A stretch of 64,000 nucleotides of DNA from Paenibacillus humicola (GTDB lineage Bacteria > Bacillota > Bacilli > Paenibacillales > Paenibacillaceae), in assembly GCF_028826105.1 (NCBI RefSeq), contig NZ_JAQGPL010000001.1, positions 1,576,501-1,640,500 of the forward strand, written 5' to 3'. The position numbers were made by a program, and so were the translations under genes. Within the stretch, counting starts at the first letter, position 1; each line of letters opens with the position of its first letter. This document shows, piece by piece, positions 26,736 through 34,308 of this stretch. The notes below the pieces were generated by a model. The model saw only the letters and a list, made by a program, of their open reading frames with translations. It was not told the DNA's origin and did no database searches.

Positions 26736-29396
26736 ATGGATAAATGGATCCTGATCGACGGGAACAGTATTGCCAACCGGGCGTTCTACGCCATGCCGCC
26801 GCTGACGAACTCGGCCGGCCTGCATACGAACGCGGCGTACGGCTTTACGACGATGCTGCTCAAGCTGCTGGAGGAAGAGAAGCCGACGCACATGCTCGTC
26901 GCGTTCGATGCGGGCAAAGTGACGTTCCGGCATGAGGGCTACGGGGACTACAAGGGCGGGCGCGCCAAGACGCCGCCGGAGCTGTCCGAGCAGTTCCCGG
27001 TCATCAAGGAGCTGCTGAACGCGTTCGGCATCGCGCAGTTCGAGCTGCCGGGCTACGAGGCGGACGACATTATCGGCACGCTGACGCGGCTTGCCGACGA
27101 ACGGAAAGTGGAGACGCTCGTCGTGACCGGCGACAAGGACATGCTGCAGCTCGCCTCCGAACAGGTGACGATCGCCCTGACGCGTAAGGGCGTCAGCGAA
27201 GTGGAGCGGTACGGCCCGGCCGAAATCGGGGAGAAATACGGCTTGACACCGCTGCAGATCATCGATCTGAAAGGGCTGATGGGCGACCAGTCCGACAACA
27301 TTCCCGGCATACCGGGCGTCGGCGAGAAGACGGCGCTGAAGCTGCTGGCCGATTACGGCACGGTGGAGGACGTGCTCGCGAACAGCGGCAGCCTGAAGGG
27401 TAAAATGAAAGAGAAGGTCGAAGCCCACAAAGAAGACGCATTGATGAGCAAGAAGCTGGCGACGATTTACCGCGAGGTGCCCCTCGAAGGCAAAAGCGAG
27501 GAGCTGGCCTACGGCGGCTATGATCGAACGGCGCTGGCCGAAGCGTTCCGCAGGCTGGAGTTCAAATCGCTGACGGAACGGCTGGAGCTGCCGGAGGCGG
27601 GCGCCGATGCCGCTGCCGGGGACGCTTCCGCCGCGGCGCAATACGAGGTCGTGCCGGCGTCTTCGCTGTCGGCCGGGGAGCTGCGGGAAACGCTCGCGCA
27701 GGCGGAGAGCGTCTACATCGAGGCGGCGGGCGAGAACCCGCACCACGCGCAGCTGCTCGGGCTTGCCGTCGCAGCCGGGGACCGCGTCGTGACGCTGACC
27801 GGCGGCGAGCTGCTCGCTGCCGCCGGAGAGCCGGTGAGGAAGTGGCTGGCGGATGCCGGCGCCCCGAAAATCGGCTACGATCTGCACAAGTCGGAGCTGG
27901 CGCTCGGATGGCTCGGCATCGAACTGCAGGGGATGTCGTTCGACGTGCTGCTTGCCGCCTATTTGCTCGATCCGACCGAATCGAACCAGACGATCGCGTC
28001 GCTGACGCAGCGTTATCATCTGCCTGCCGTGCCTTCCGACGAGGCGGTATACGGCAAAGGAGCGAAGTTCCAAGTGCCGGATGCGGACAAGCTGGCCGCT
28101 CACCTTGCCGCCAAAGCGGATGCGGTCCGGCGGCTGGCCGCGCTGCAGCAGGGCGATCTGGCGAGCGGAGCGATGGACAAGCTGTATTATGAGCTGGAGC
28201 AGCCGCTTTCCGCCGTTTTGGCCGGGATGGAGAAGCAGGGCATCCGGGTGGACGCCTCCGCCCTGGAGGAGCTCGGCAAAGAGCTCGAACGAAACATCGC
28301 GCAGTACATGAGCGACATCTACACCCATGCCGGCATGGAATTCAATATCAATTCGACGAAGCAGCTCGGCGAGGTGCTGTTCGAGAAGCTCGGCCTGCCG
28401 GCGCTGAAAAAGACGAAAACCGGCTATTCCACCGATGCCGATGTTCTGGAAAAGCTGGAGCCTTACCACGAGATCGTGAAGCTCATCCTGCACTACCGCC
28501 AGCTGTCGAAGCTGCAGTCGACCTATATTGAAGGGCTGCTGAAGGAAATCCGCAAGGAGACGGGCAAGGTGCACACCTATTACCGGCAGACGATCGCGGC
28601 GACCGGCCGGCTGTCCAGCCAGTTTCCGAACCTGCAGAACATCCCGATCCGGCTCGAGGAAGGACGCCGCATTCGCAAAGCGTTCGTGCCGTCCGAGCCG
28701 GGCTGGTACATCCTGGCCGCGGACTATTCGCAGATCGAGCTGCGCGTGCTGGCGCACATTTCGGGCGACGAGCGGCTGAAGGAAGCTTTTCTGCAGGATA
28801 TGGACATCCATACGAAAACCGCATCCGACGTATTCGGCGTGCCGCCCGAGTCGGTCGACGCCAACATGCGCCGCCAGGCGAAAGCGGTCAATTTCGGCAT
28901 CGTTTACGGCATCAGCGATTTCGGCTTGTCCAACAACCTCGGCATCACCCGCAAGGACGCCGCCAAATTTATCGAGCAGTATTTTGAGGCGTTCAAGGGC
29001 GTCCGCGCTTACATGGACAACATCGTCATGCAGGCCCGGCGAGACGGCTATGTCACGACGCTGCTCGAGCGCAGAAGGTATTTACCGGAAATCAAAGCGT
29101 CCAATTACAATCTGCGCTCATTCGCGGAGCGGACCGCCATGAACACGCCGATTCAAGGCACGGCGGCTGATATCATCAAGCTGGCGATGGTTAGAATGGA
29201 TGAAACGCTGAGCGAACGCGGGCTGCGGAGCCGCATGCTGCTGCAGGTGCACGACGAGCTTGTATTCGAGGTGCCGGAGGACGAGCTGGACACGATGAAG
29301 ACGCTCGTGCCCGAGGTAATGGAGCGCGCGCTGAAGCTCGACGTGCCGCTGAAGGCGGACGTTCATTACGGCGTGAACTGGTACGAAGCAAAGTAG
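26736..29396 (+). CDS. polA: DNA polymerase I
   Basis: 886 residues. Residues 1-290 form the 5' nuclease domain with its acidic metal ligands (VTGDKDMLQL and GLMGDQSDNIPG). The central domain has the 3'-5' exonuclease fold but lacks the DxE active site, as in Bacillus polymerases, so proofreading is probably absent. The polymerase domain carries motif A (DYSQIELRVLAH), motif B (RRQAKAVNFGIVYG) and motif C (QVHDELVFEV). It fills gaps in replication and repair. The frame is open to 26616, but homology and the GGTGAGGTGGG site support the ATG at 26736. It heads the conserved polA-mutM-ytaF-coaE order. Confidence 0.96.
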   Translation: MDKWILIDGNSIANRAFYAMPPLTNSAGLHTNAAYGFTTMLLKLLEEEKPTHMLVAFDAGKVTFRHEGYGDYKGGRAKTPPELSEQFPVIKELLNAFGIAQFELPGYEADDIIGTLTRLADERKVETLVVTGDKDMLQLASEQVTIALTRKGVSEVERYGPAEIGEKYGLTPLQIIDLKGLMGDQSDNIPGIPGVGEKTALKLLADYGTVEDVLANSGSLKGKMKEKVEAHKEDALMSKKLATIYREVPLEGKSEELAYGGYDRTALAEAFRRLEFKSLTERLELPEAGADAAAGDASAAAQYEVVPASSLSAGELRETLAQAESVYIEAAGENPHHAQLLGLAVAAGDRVVTLTGGELLAAAGEPVRKWLADAGAPKIGYDLHKSELALGWLGIELQGMSFDVLLAAYLLDPTESNQTIASLTQRYHLPAVPSDEAVYGKGAKFQVPDADKLAAHLAAKADAVRRLAALQQGDLASGAMDKLYYELEQPLSAVLAGMEKQGIRVDASALEELGKELERNIAQYMSDIYTHAGMEFNINSTKQLGEVLFEKLGLPALKKTKTGYSTDADVLEKLEPYHEIVKLILHYRQLSKLQSTYIEGLLKEIRKETGKVHTYYRQTIAATGRLSSQFPNLQNIPIRLEEGRRIRKAFVPSEPGWYILAADYSQIELRVLAHISGDERLKEAFLQDMDIHTKTASDVFGVPPESVDANMRRQAKAVNFGIVYGISDFGLSNNLGITRKDAAKFIEQYFEAFKGVRAYMDNIVMQARRDGYVTTLLERRRYLPEIKASNYNLRSFAERTAMNTPIQGTAADIIKLAMVRMDETLSERGLRSRMLLQVHDELVFEVPEDELDTMKTLVPEVMERALKLDVPLKADVHYGVNWYEAK

Positions 29397-29418
29397 AGCA
29401 TCGCGGGCCGCAATCCGT

Positions 29419-29556
29419 TATAATAGATTTTGATTACAGATAGCCGCAAGTGAAAGCCAGCTATCGGGAGACCGCAGCTGCGGTCGATTCCCGGCAAGAG
29501 GTCTATAACGAACGATCCGGCTGCATCGCCGCAGCCTTTCTTTTTTTGTTTTTCTA
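29419..29556 (+). other. Structured interval with a terminator between polA and mutM
   Basis: After a TATAAT at 29419-29424 comes a perfect 16-bp palindrome GACCGCAGCTGCGGTC (29470-29485) flanked by CGGGA and TCCCG arms, then a terminator (GGCTGC 29519-29524, GCAGCC 29531-29536, long T-run to 29556). The last part ends polA transcription. Promoter, fold and terminator could also define a small RNA of about 120 nt; the -35 box is poor. Confidence 0.4.
29519..29556 (+). terminator. Intrinsic terminator of polA
   Basis: GGCTGC and GCAGCC, a 6-bp stem with a 6-nt loop, followed by a T-rich run of about 18 nt. Confidence 0.85.
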
Positions 29557-29603
29557 ACAAACGATTCTGCCGCCCGGGCAGAAGTGTATCAGGAGGTGCA
29601 GGG

Positions 29604-30443
29604 ATGCCGGAATTGCCCGAGGTTGAAACCGTCCGCAGGACGCTGAACCAGCTTGTGGCCGGAAAACGGATCGAGCGGGTGACCGTTTCGCTTCCGCGGA
29701 TCCTTCAGCGTCCGGCCGAGCCGGAGCAGTTCGCCGCCGCCCTGGCCGGACGGACGATCGAAACGGTGGAGCGGCGCGGCAAGTTTCTCCGCCTGATGCT
29801 GGACGGGCTCGTGCTCGTCTCCCATCTCCGCATGGAAGGCCGGTACGGCGTCTACGCCAAGGACGAGCCGGTCGAACCGCATACGCACGTTATTTTTCAT
29901 TTCGACGACGGCACCGAGCTCAGGTACAAGGATGTCCGCCAGTTCGGCACGATGCATCTGTTCGCGCCCGGAGAAGATTTGCAGCAGAAGCCGCTGAACA
30001 AGCTCGGCATCGAGCCGCTGGAGGACGGATTTACGCTGCAGACGCTTAAGCGGGCGCTTGCCCGCCGGACCACGAAAATAAAGCCGCTGCTGTTAAACCA
30101 GGCATATATCGTCGGACTTGGCAATATTTATGTCGATGAAGCGTTGTTTACGGCCGGTATCCACCCCGAGCGGACGGCCGATACGCTGAAGCCCGCCGAA
30201 TGGGCGCGGCTGTACGACGCGATCCGGTCGACGCTCGCGCGCGCCGTCGATGCGGGCGGGTCTTCGATTAAGTCTTATGTCAACGGTCAAGGCGAAATGG
30301 GCATGTTCCAGCACGAGCTGCTCGTTTACGGGCGCGGCGGCGAGCCCTGCAGGCGATGCGGCGCGGCGATCGAGAAGCTCGTCGTCGGAGGACGCGGCAC
30401 TCATATCTGCGTTAAATGCCAGCGTCCTTCCCGCAGGCGGTAA
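29604..30443 (+). CDS. mutM: Formamidopyrimidine-DNA glycosylase
   Basis: 279 residues, the normal Fpg length. After removal of Met the catalytic proline and glutamate lie in PELPEVE. The conserved lysine is in RRGKFLRL, and NIYVDEALF is a further family block. The C-terminal zinc finger has spacing C-x2-C-x16-C-x2-C. It excises oxidised purines such as 8-oxoguanine and nicks the backbone. CAGGAGGTGCAGGG precedes the ATG. It sits in the usual place after polA. Confidence 0.96.
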   Translation: MPELPEVETVRRTLNQLVAGKRIERVTVSLPRILQRPAEPEQFAAALAGRTIETVERRGKFLRLMLDGLVLVSHLRMEGRYGVYAKDEPVEPHTHVIFHFDDGTELRYKDVRQFGTMHLFAPGEDLQQKPLNKLGIEPLEDGFTLQTLKRALARRTTKIKPLLLNQAYIVGLGNIYVDEALFTAGIHPERTADTLKPAEWARLYDAIRSTLARAVDAGGSSIKSYVNGQGEMGMFQHELLVYGRGGEPCRRCGAAIEKLVVGGRGTHICVKCQRPSRRR

Positions 30444-30603
30444 GGCCAAGCCGGCGCCGAATATCGTGCACGGGAGCGGAGACCATGCATATGATGTACC
30501 AATCATGCTGGATAGGCGAATGTACCGGGTAACCGCATGCGGGTCTTTTTTGCCGGCTGCATGGCCGGGATACCCTCTTCGCCTTCATGGGAGGGACACA
30601 TCA

Positions 30604-31302
30604 TTGCTTGCACATGCCGCTTCACTGCTTCTGCTTGCGTTTGCCGTCAGTCTTGACGGCTTCGGCGTCGGGGTAACTTACGGGCTCCGCCGGATACGCA
30701 TACCGGTTCTGTCCGTCATTATCATTGCCTGCTGCACCGGATTTGTTGTCTGGATCTCCATGCAGATCGGCACCGTGCTGAGCGGTTACATGTCGCCGCG
30801 CGTGGCGAAATGGATCGGCGCCGTCATCCTGATGGGGATCGGCTGCGGAGCGATCGTTCAATGGTGGCGCAGGCGCAGCGATCGCGGAGAGGAAGACAAG
30901 GAAACGGCGACGGCCGATCCCATGACGGTCGCTGCGGCCGACCGCCAATCGACGGCGGCCAAAACGCTCGTTGTCCTCGAATGGAAACGCCTGGGACTCG
31001 TCATTCAAATTTTGCGCAAGCCGCAAATCGCCGACGTCGACAAGTCCGGCATTATTTCGGCATCGGAGGCGGTGCTGCTCGGCTTCGCGCTGTCGATCGA
31101 CAGCTTCGGCGCCGGACTGGGCGCCGCGATGCTCGGCTTCTCTCCGCTGCTGACGGCTGTCGTGATTTCCACGGTCAGCGCGCTTTTCCTGCTTGCGGGC
31201 TTGCGGGTCGGGTTCCGCTTCGCTGCGCTGGAAATCATGAAGGCCCTGTCCGTTTTGCCGGGAATTTTGCTGATCGTAATGGGTATGATGAGATTATTGT
31301 GA
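30604..31302 (+). CDS. ytaF: Sporulation membrane protein YtaF
   Basis: 232 residues with about six membrane helices in two related halves, each with a LDGFG/IDSFG acidic motif (SLDGFGVGVTYG and SIDSFGAGLGAA), as in the YtaF/MntP superfamily. The central loop is hydrophilic. The TTG start at 30604 follows TGGGAGGG by 8 bp; the open frame continues upstream but overlaps mutM without homology. It belongs to the conserved block, where it is linked to sporulation. Transport of a cation is inference from the MntP relationship. Confidence 0.88.
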   Translation: MLAHAASLLLLAFAVSLDGFGVGVTYGLRRIRIPVLSVIIIACCTGFVVWISMQIGTVLSGYMSPRVAKWIGAVILMGIGCGAIVQWWRRRSDRGEEDKETATADPMTVAAADRQSTAAKTLVVLEWKRLGLVIQILRKPQIADVDKSGIISASEAVLLGFALSIDSFGAGLGAAMLGFSPLLTAVVISTVSALFLLAGLRVGFRFAALEIMKALSVLPGILLIVMGMMRLL

Positions 31303-31334
31303 ATTTTTTTGACACGAATGGTTGAGGTGAGCGG

Positions 31335-31931
31335 ATGAAACTCGGTTTAACGGGCGGCATCGCCTGCGGAAAAAGCACCGTTTCCGCCATGCTCGTCCAG
31401 CGCGGAGCGAAGCTCGTCGATGCCGATCAGGTGGCCCGGGAAGTCGCTCTTCCCGGCGAGCCTGCGCTGGCCGAAATCGCGTCCGAGTTCGGACAAGCCG
31501 TGCTGAACGAAGACGGCACGCTGAACCGCGGCGCGCTCGGATCGGTGGTATTCGGCGACAAGGAACGGCTCGGCAGGCTGGAATCGATCCTTCATCCTGC
31601 GATTCGCAGGCGAATGCGGGAGACGATCGAGCGATATGCGGAAGAGGATCCGAAAGGGCTGATCGTAGCGGATATCCCGCTTTTATACGAAACGGGACAA
31701 GCCTCCGTGTACGACGCCGTACTGGTGGTCTATATTAATCGAGAGCAGCAAATCGAGCGGCTGATGGCGCGCAGTGGAGTAACCCGAGAGCAGGCGGAAC
31801 AACGGGTCGCGCTGCAGCTGGATATCGAGGAGAAAAAACGGCGGGCCGATTTTGTCATCGATAACAGCGGCAGCCTGGAAGATACGGAACGTCAGGTCGA
31901 GCGGTTTTGGCGGGAACAAAGGCTGCCATGA
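31335..31931 (+). CDS. coaE: Dephospho-CoA kinase
   Basis: 198 residues. The P-loop is GGIACGKST near the N-terminus. The substrate-binding DADQVAREV segment, the lid with RR/RxR residues, and VADIPLLYETG are all in place. It catalyses the last step of coenzyme A synthesis, phosphorylating the 3'-hydroxyl of dephospho-CoA. TTGAGGTGAGCGG precedes the ATG. Its stop overlaps the next gene (ATGA). Confidence 0.95.
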   Translation: MKLGLTGGIACGKSTVSAMLVQRGAKLVDADQVAREVALPGEPALAEIASEFGQAVLNEDGTLNRGALGSVVFGDKERLGRLESILHPAIRRRMRETIERYAEEDPKGLIVADIPLLYETGQASVYDAVLVVYINREQQIERLMARSGVTREQAEQRVALQLDIEEKKRRADFVIDNSGSLEDTERQVERFWREQRLP

Positions 31932-32500
31932 AACAAGGAAAGCCGGTGCGAAAGCGCGTGTTTCTGCTCCTCGTGCTTACGCTGCTGGCTCTGATGTTTT
32001 GGCGTTCGGATTGGCTCGGCAAATGGATGTATCCCATTCATTACCGCGACGATATTCGGATCAGCTCGGAAAATTACGGCCTCGAGCCGCACTTGGTCGC
32101 CGCGATTATCCGGGTCGAAACGAATTACAATACCGGTTTGCAGTCGAAAAAAGGGGCCCTCGGCATTATGCAGATGATGCCCGATACGGCGGAATGGATC
32201 GTGCAGCAGGGCAAATTTTCAAATATCACCCCTTCGATGCTGTCGGAGCGGGCGGATATCAGCATCGAGATCGGGGCATGGTATTTACATTCGCTTCATC
32301 AGCAGTTTGGCGGCAATATGATTGCGGCGATTGCCGCTTACAATGCCGGACCCGGGGCGGTGAACCGCTGGATTTCCGACGGCACGTGGGACGGGCGGAT
32401 CGAAACCGTCGACCGGCTTCCGTACGGGGAGACGCGGCACTATATACAGCGTGTCGTTTATTATTATAATAAATATAAGAAGCTATACCCTGAATTTTAA
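31928..32500 (+). CDS. Membrane-anchored lytic transglycosylase
   Basis: 190 residues. An N-terminal helix (FLLLVLTLLALMFW) anchors the protein, followed by an SLT lysozyme-like domain with catalytic E64 in RVETNYN, the GALGIMQMMP block and AAYNAGPGAVNRW. It cleaves the beta-1,4 bond of peptidoglycan, forming 1,6-anhydro-muramic ends. I chose the ATG at 31928, overlapping coaE by 4 bp; a TTG at 31907 is an alternative. Coupling to coaE is the usual Paenibacillus arrangement. Confidence 0.9.
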   Translation: MKQGKPVRKRVFLLLVLTLLALMFWRSDWLGKWMYPIHYRDDIRISSENYGLEPHLVAAIIRVETNYNTGLQSKKGALGIMQMMPDTAEWIVQQGKFSNITPSMLSERADISIEIGAWYLHSLHQQFGGNMIAAIAAYNAGPGAVNRWISDGTWDGRIETVDRLPYGETRHYIQRVVYYYNKYKKLYPEF

Positions 32501-32510
32501 ACGGTAAACG

Positions 32511-32554
32511 GGAAGAAGCTCCGGTCAGTCATTCATGACTGAACCGAAGCTTCC
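32511..32554. terminator. Convergent hairpin between transglycosylase and SASP genes
   Basis: An imperfect long stem: GGAAGAAGCTCCGG with CCGAAGCTTCC, and AGTCAT with ATGACT at the tip. The flanks are only moderately T-rich, so it may serve both converging genes with limited strength. Confidence 0.55.
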
Positions 32555-32572
32555 GGTATTAAGCCTTGGGCA

Positions 32573-32791
32573 TTATTTGAACTGGCCTGCAAGGGATTGC
32601 TCAGCGATTTGGACCAGCTTGCGAGTGATGTAACCCCCGAGGGAACCAGCATCACGCGTAGCCATGTTACCGTAGTAACCGTCCTGCGGGATAGCGATGC
32701 CAAGCTCTTGAGCGACCTCATATTTCATTTGATCCAGAGCTGCGTTGGCTTGCGGTACAACCAGTTGGTTGCTGCTGCGGTTTTGGCTCAT
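32573..32791 (-). CDS. Alpha/beta-type small acid-soluble spore protein
   Basis: 72 residues, the usual size. The two SASP signatures are visible: an ALDQMKYEVAQELGI block, with the GPR-protease cleavage region around its acidic residues, and a GSLGGYITRKLVQIAE block. It coats spore DNA in the A-form and protects it from UV and heat. The minus-strand AAGGAGGTGA is a perfect ribosome binding site. A CATAATA sequence at 32828-32822 fits a sigma-G -10 box. It lies in its conserved place before nrdR. Confidence 0.95.
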   Translation of the reverse strand: MSQNRSSNQLVVPQANAALDQMKYEVAQELGIAIPQDGYYGNMATRDAGSLGGYITRKLVQIAEQSLAGQFK

Positions 32792-32821
32792 TTTCTTTCA
32801 CCTCCTTGCGGTTGGTAACTG

Positions 32822-32828
32822 TATTATG
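32822..32828 (-). promoter_or_regulatory. Possible sigma-G -10 element of the SASP gene
   Basis: Minus-strand CATAATA matches the sigma-G -10 pattern CATNNTA, about 31 bp before the ATG. The -35 region is poor. Confidence 0.3.
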
Positions 32829-32899
32829 TGCGAATGTTTCCGTTTCATGAGAGGAATTCGCTGGAATTTTTCGAAGAGATGATGGAGGGCTGCAAAACG

Positions 32900-33379
32900 A
32901 TGAAATGTCCGTACTGCGACTACGCGGGAACGAAAGTGCTCGACTCCAGACCCGCGAACGAAAATAAATCGATTCGCCGCCGCCGCGAGTGCGAGAAATG
33001 CACGCGGCGCTTCACCACCTTCGAAATGGTGGAAGAAACGCCGCTCATCGTCATTAAAAAGGACGGCAGCCGGGAGGAGTTCAGCCGCGAGAAGGTGCTG
33101 CGCGGCTTGATCCGAGCCTGCGAGAAACGCCCCGTACCGGTCGAGGTGCTGGAGGTCATCGTCTCCGAAGTCGAGAAAGAGCTGCGCACGACGGCCCAGG
33201 CCGAAATCGAAAGCCGCGAAATCGGCGAGCTCGTCATGGAGCAGCTGTATCCCGTAGACGAAGTGGCTTACGTCCGGTTCGCTTCCGTTTATCGGCAATT
33301 CAAGGACATCGATATGTTTATGAAGGAACTGAACCACCTGCTCACCAGACATCCGATCAGCGGCGGCAAAAAAGATTGA
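32900..33379 (+). CDS. nrdR: Transcriptional repressor NrdR
   Basis: 159 residues. The N-terminal zinc ribbon has C3, C6, C31 and C34, followed by an ATP-cone domain (about residues 49-139) that senses ATP and dATP. NrdR represses ribonucleotide reductase genes when dATP is high. The frame is open to 32828, but all NrdR proteins start at M-(K/R)-C-P-(Y/F)-C, so I use the ATG at 32900, after GGAGGG with spacing of about 11 bp. It closes the conserved block. Confidence 0.95.
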   Translation: MKCPYCDYAGTKVLDSRPANENKSIRRRRECEKCTRRFTTFEMVEETPLIVIKKDGSREEFSREKVLRGLIRACEKRPVPVEVLEVIVSEVEKELRTTAQAEIESREIGELVMEQLYPVDEVAYVRFASVYRQFKDIDMFMKELNHLLTRHPISGGKKD

Positions 33380-33428
33380 CATGGCTGCCGCTGGCGTGGT
33401 ATTATCTTTCATGTCGCCAACAAAACAC

Positions 33429-33504
33429 GGGGATTTAGCTCAGCTGGGAGAGCGCATCGCTGGCAGCGATGAGGTCAGGGGTTCGATCCCCCTAATCTCC
33501 ACCA
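33429..33504 (+). tRNA. tRNA-Ala (anticodon GGC)
   Basis: A 76-nt cloverleaf with encoded CCA. The acceptor stem GGGGATT pairs with AATCTCC (one G-U). The D-arm is TAGCTCAGCTGGGAGAGC, the anticodon stem CATCG/CGATG has loop CTGGCAG, and the T-arm contains GGTTCGATCC. The anticodon GGC reads alanine codons GCC and GCU. A terminator follows 14 nt later. Confidence 0.96.
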
Positions 33505-33517
33505 TTACCGAAATGAC

Positions 33518-33541
33518 ACCCTCTTCTGAGGGTTTTTATTT
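33518..33541 (+). terminator. Intrinsic terminator of tRNA-Ala
   Basis: ACCCTC (33518-33523), loop TTCT, GAGGGT (33528-33533), then a T-rich tail. Confidence 0.85.
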
Positions 33542-33673
33542 TGCCTTTTTATGATTAGACTATGTGCGAAAAAATGCAAACATGGGTTTTGAGTAACTGT
33601 AGTGCTAACATGGAACCTATAGGCGAATTATTCGTTTGTGTTAAAATGGATTCATAGCAAATAGGTGAATCTC

Positions 33674-33828
33674 ATGACAACAGCCGAAATGAAAATAATA
33701 TCGATGGTATGGATGAATATATTAAAAAAATTAGTGCGGAGCCGCGTGGAAAGTCCTTAGAGTTCTTATATAAGGCAGGCATCGTAGATAAGGACGGTAA
33801 GCTTACACCGCAATATCAAGAAAAATGA
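33674..33828 (+). pseudogene. Frameshifted small gene, possible antitoxin-like partner
   Basis: The ATG at 33674 follows AGGTGA. Its frame stops early, but restoring one A in the A-run near 33691-33695 joins it to a second frame running to a stop at 33826-33828, giving about 51 residues including MDEYIKKISAEPRGKSLEF and a KAGIVDKDGKLTP ending. The last part reads as a real, hydrophilic small protein. The stop overlaps the next start (ATGA), as in a two-gene operon. I do not recognise a named family. The shift could be a mutation or a sequencing error in the homopolymer. Confidence 0.45.
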
Positions 33829-34022
33829 TGGTTCCCAATTTGCCCAATTTTGTACTTGGCTTTCACGGCTGCGATAGAGCTGTTGCTAAAGGAATACTCC
33901 TGCATGAAAATAAAATACGTTCAAGCGACGATGATTACCATAGCAAATCCTTGCATCTTAGAGATGATGGTCCATACGGCATCATCTCTTTTTTTGTCTT
34001 TCATTTCAACGACTTCGAATAA
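33825..34022 (+). pseudogene. Truncated gene resembling the N-terminus of a GFHGCD-type protein
   Basis: Residues 1-39 (VLGFHGCDRAVAKGILLHE and SSDDDY) resemble the start of a family of small bacterial proteins encoded as the second gene of a two-gene unit, which normally continue with a conserved W-G-IYFWE block. That block is missing here: the reading frame passes into unrelated sequence and a terminator hairpin. I infer an internal deletion near 33940. The similarity is from memory of the motif and needs a search; a toxin role is a guess from the operon layout. Confidence 0.4.
33961..33997 (+). terminator. Intrinsic terminator within the decayed interval
   Basis: AGAGATGATG (33961-33970) pairs perfectly with CATCATCTCT (33981-33990), and seven or more Ts follow. 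Confidence 0.85.
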
Positions 34023-34144
34023 GTAAGGCTTGATACTCATTTGCCAAGAAGATCATCATGTTGACGGACGATCTGGAATAAGCCTTATATGAGCTGAGCT
34101 AATCGTTGTCCCGATAGCGTTGGCGCTGTAAGTAATGTGCAATC

Positions 34145-34160
34145 ATGAAAGCGCATTAAA
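34145..34160 (+). promoter_or_regulatory. Cre-like site upstream of pectinesterase
   Basis: ATGAAAGCGCATTAAA matches the CcpA consensus WTGNNARCGNWWWCAW at all but one fixed position. It lies about 150 bp before the pectinesterase gene, as expected for a glucose-repressed plant-polymer enzyme. Confidence 0.35.
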
Positions 34161-34308
34161 ATGTGAAGGGGGGTGTCCAATAAGGAAGATATAACGACCG
34201 ATTTGCTGCGAGATCGTGAAGGTGAAAAAATCTCGATCGCACCGCAGCTGCAGCAAGCGGATCGTTCAGCAAACCAATCCAATTATGAAGTGAGGAGATT
34301 CAGCCGGA

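Larger units (their letters stand above)
33541..34308 (+). other. AT-rich gene-poor interval after tRNA-Ala
   Basis: About 770 bp with clearly lower GC than the rest of the window. It contains only remnants: a frameshifted small gene, a truncated second gene, a terminator hairpin and a cre-like site. The abrupt change of composition at the tRNA 3' end suggests old insertion and decay. No integrase or duplicated tRNA end was found. Confidence 0.55.

Noticed and set aside
26712..28811. A 699-residue open frame on the minus strand
   Set aside because: It lies wholly opposite the polA gene; long antisense frames are expected in GC-rich coding DNA, and the sequence is arginine-rich and low in complexity.
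30486..30530. A 15-codon peptide between mutM and ytaF
   Set aside because: A good-looking GGAG lies upstream, but the peptide is very short and unlike known leader peptides; chance is likely.
33429..33504. Active integration site at tRNA-Ala
   Set aside because: No duplicated tRNA 3' end and no integrase are visible, so only a decayed insertion is suggested.
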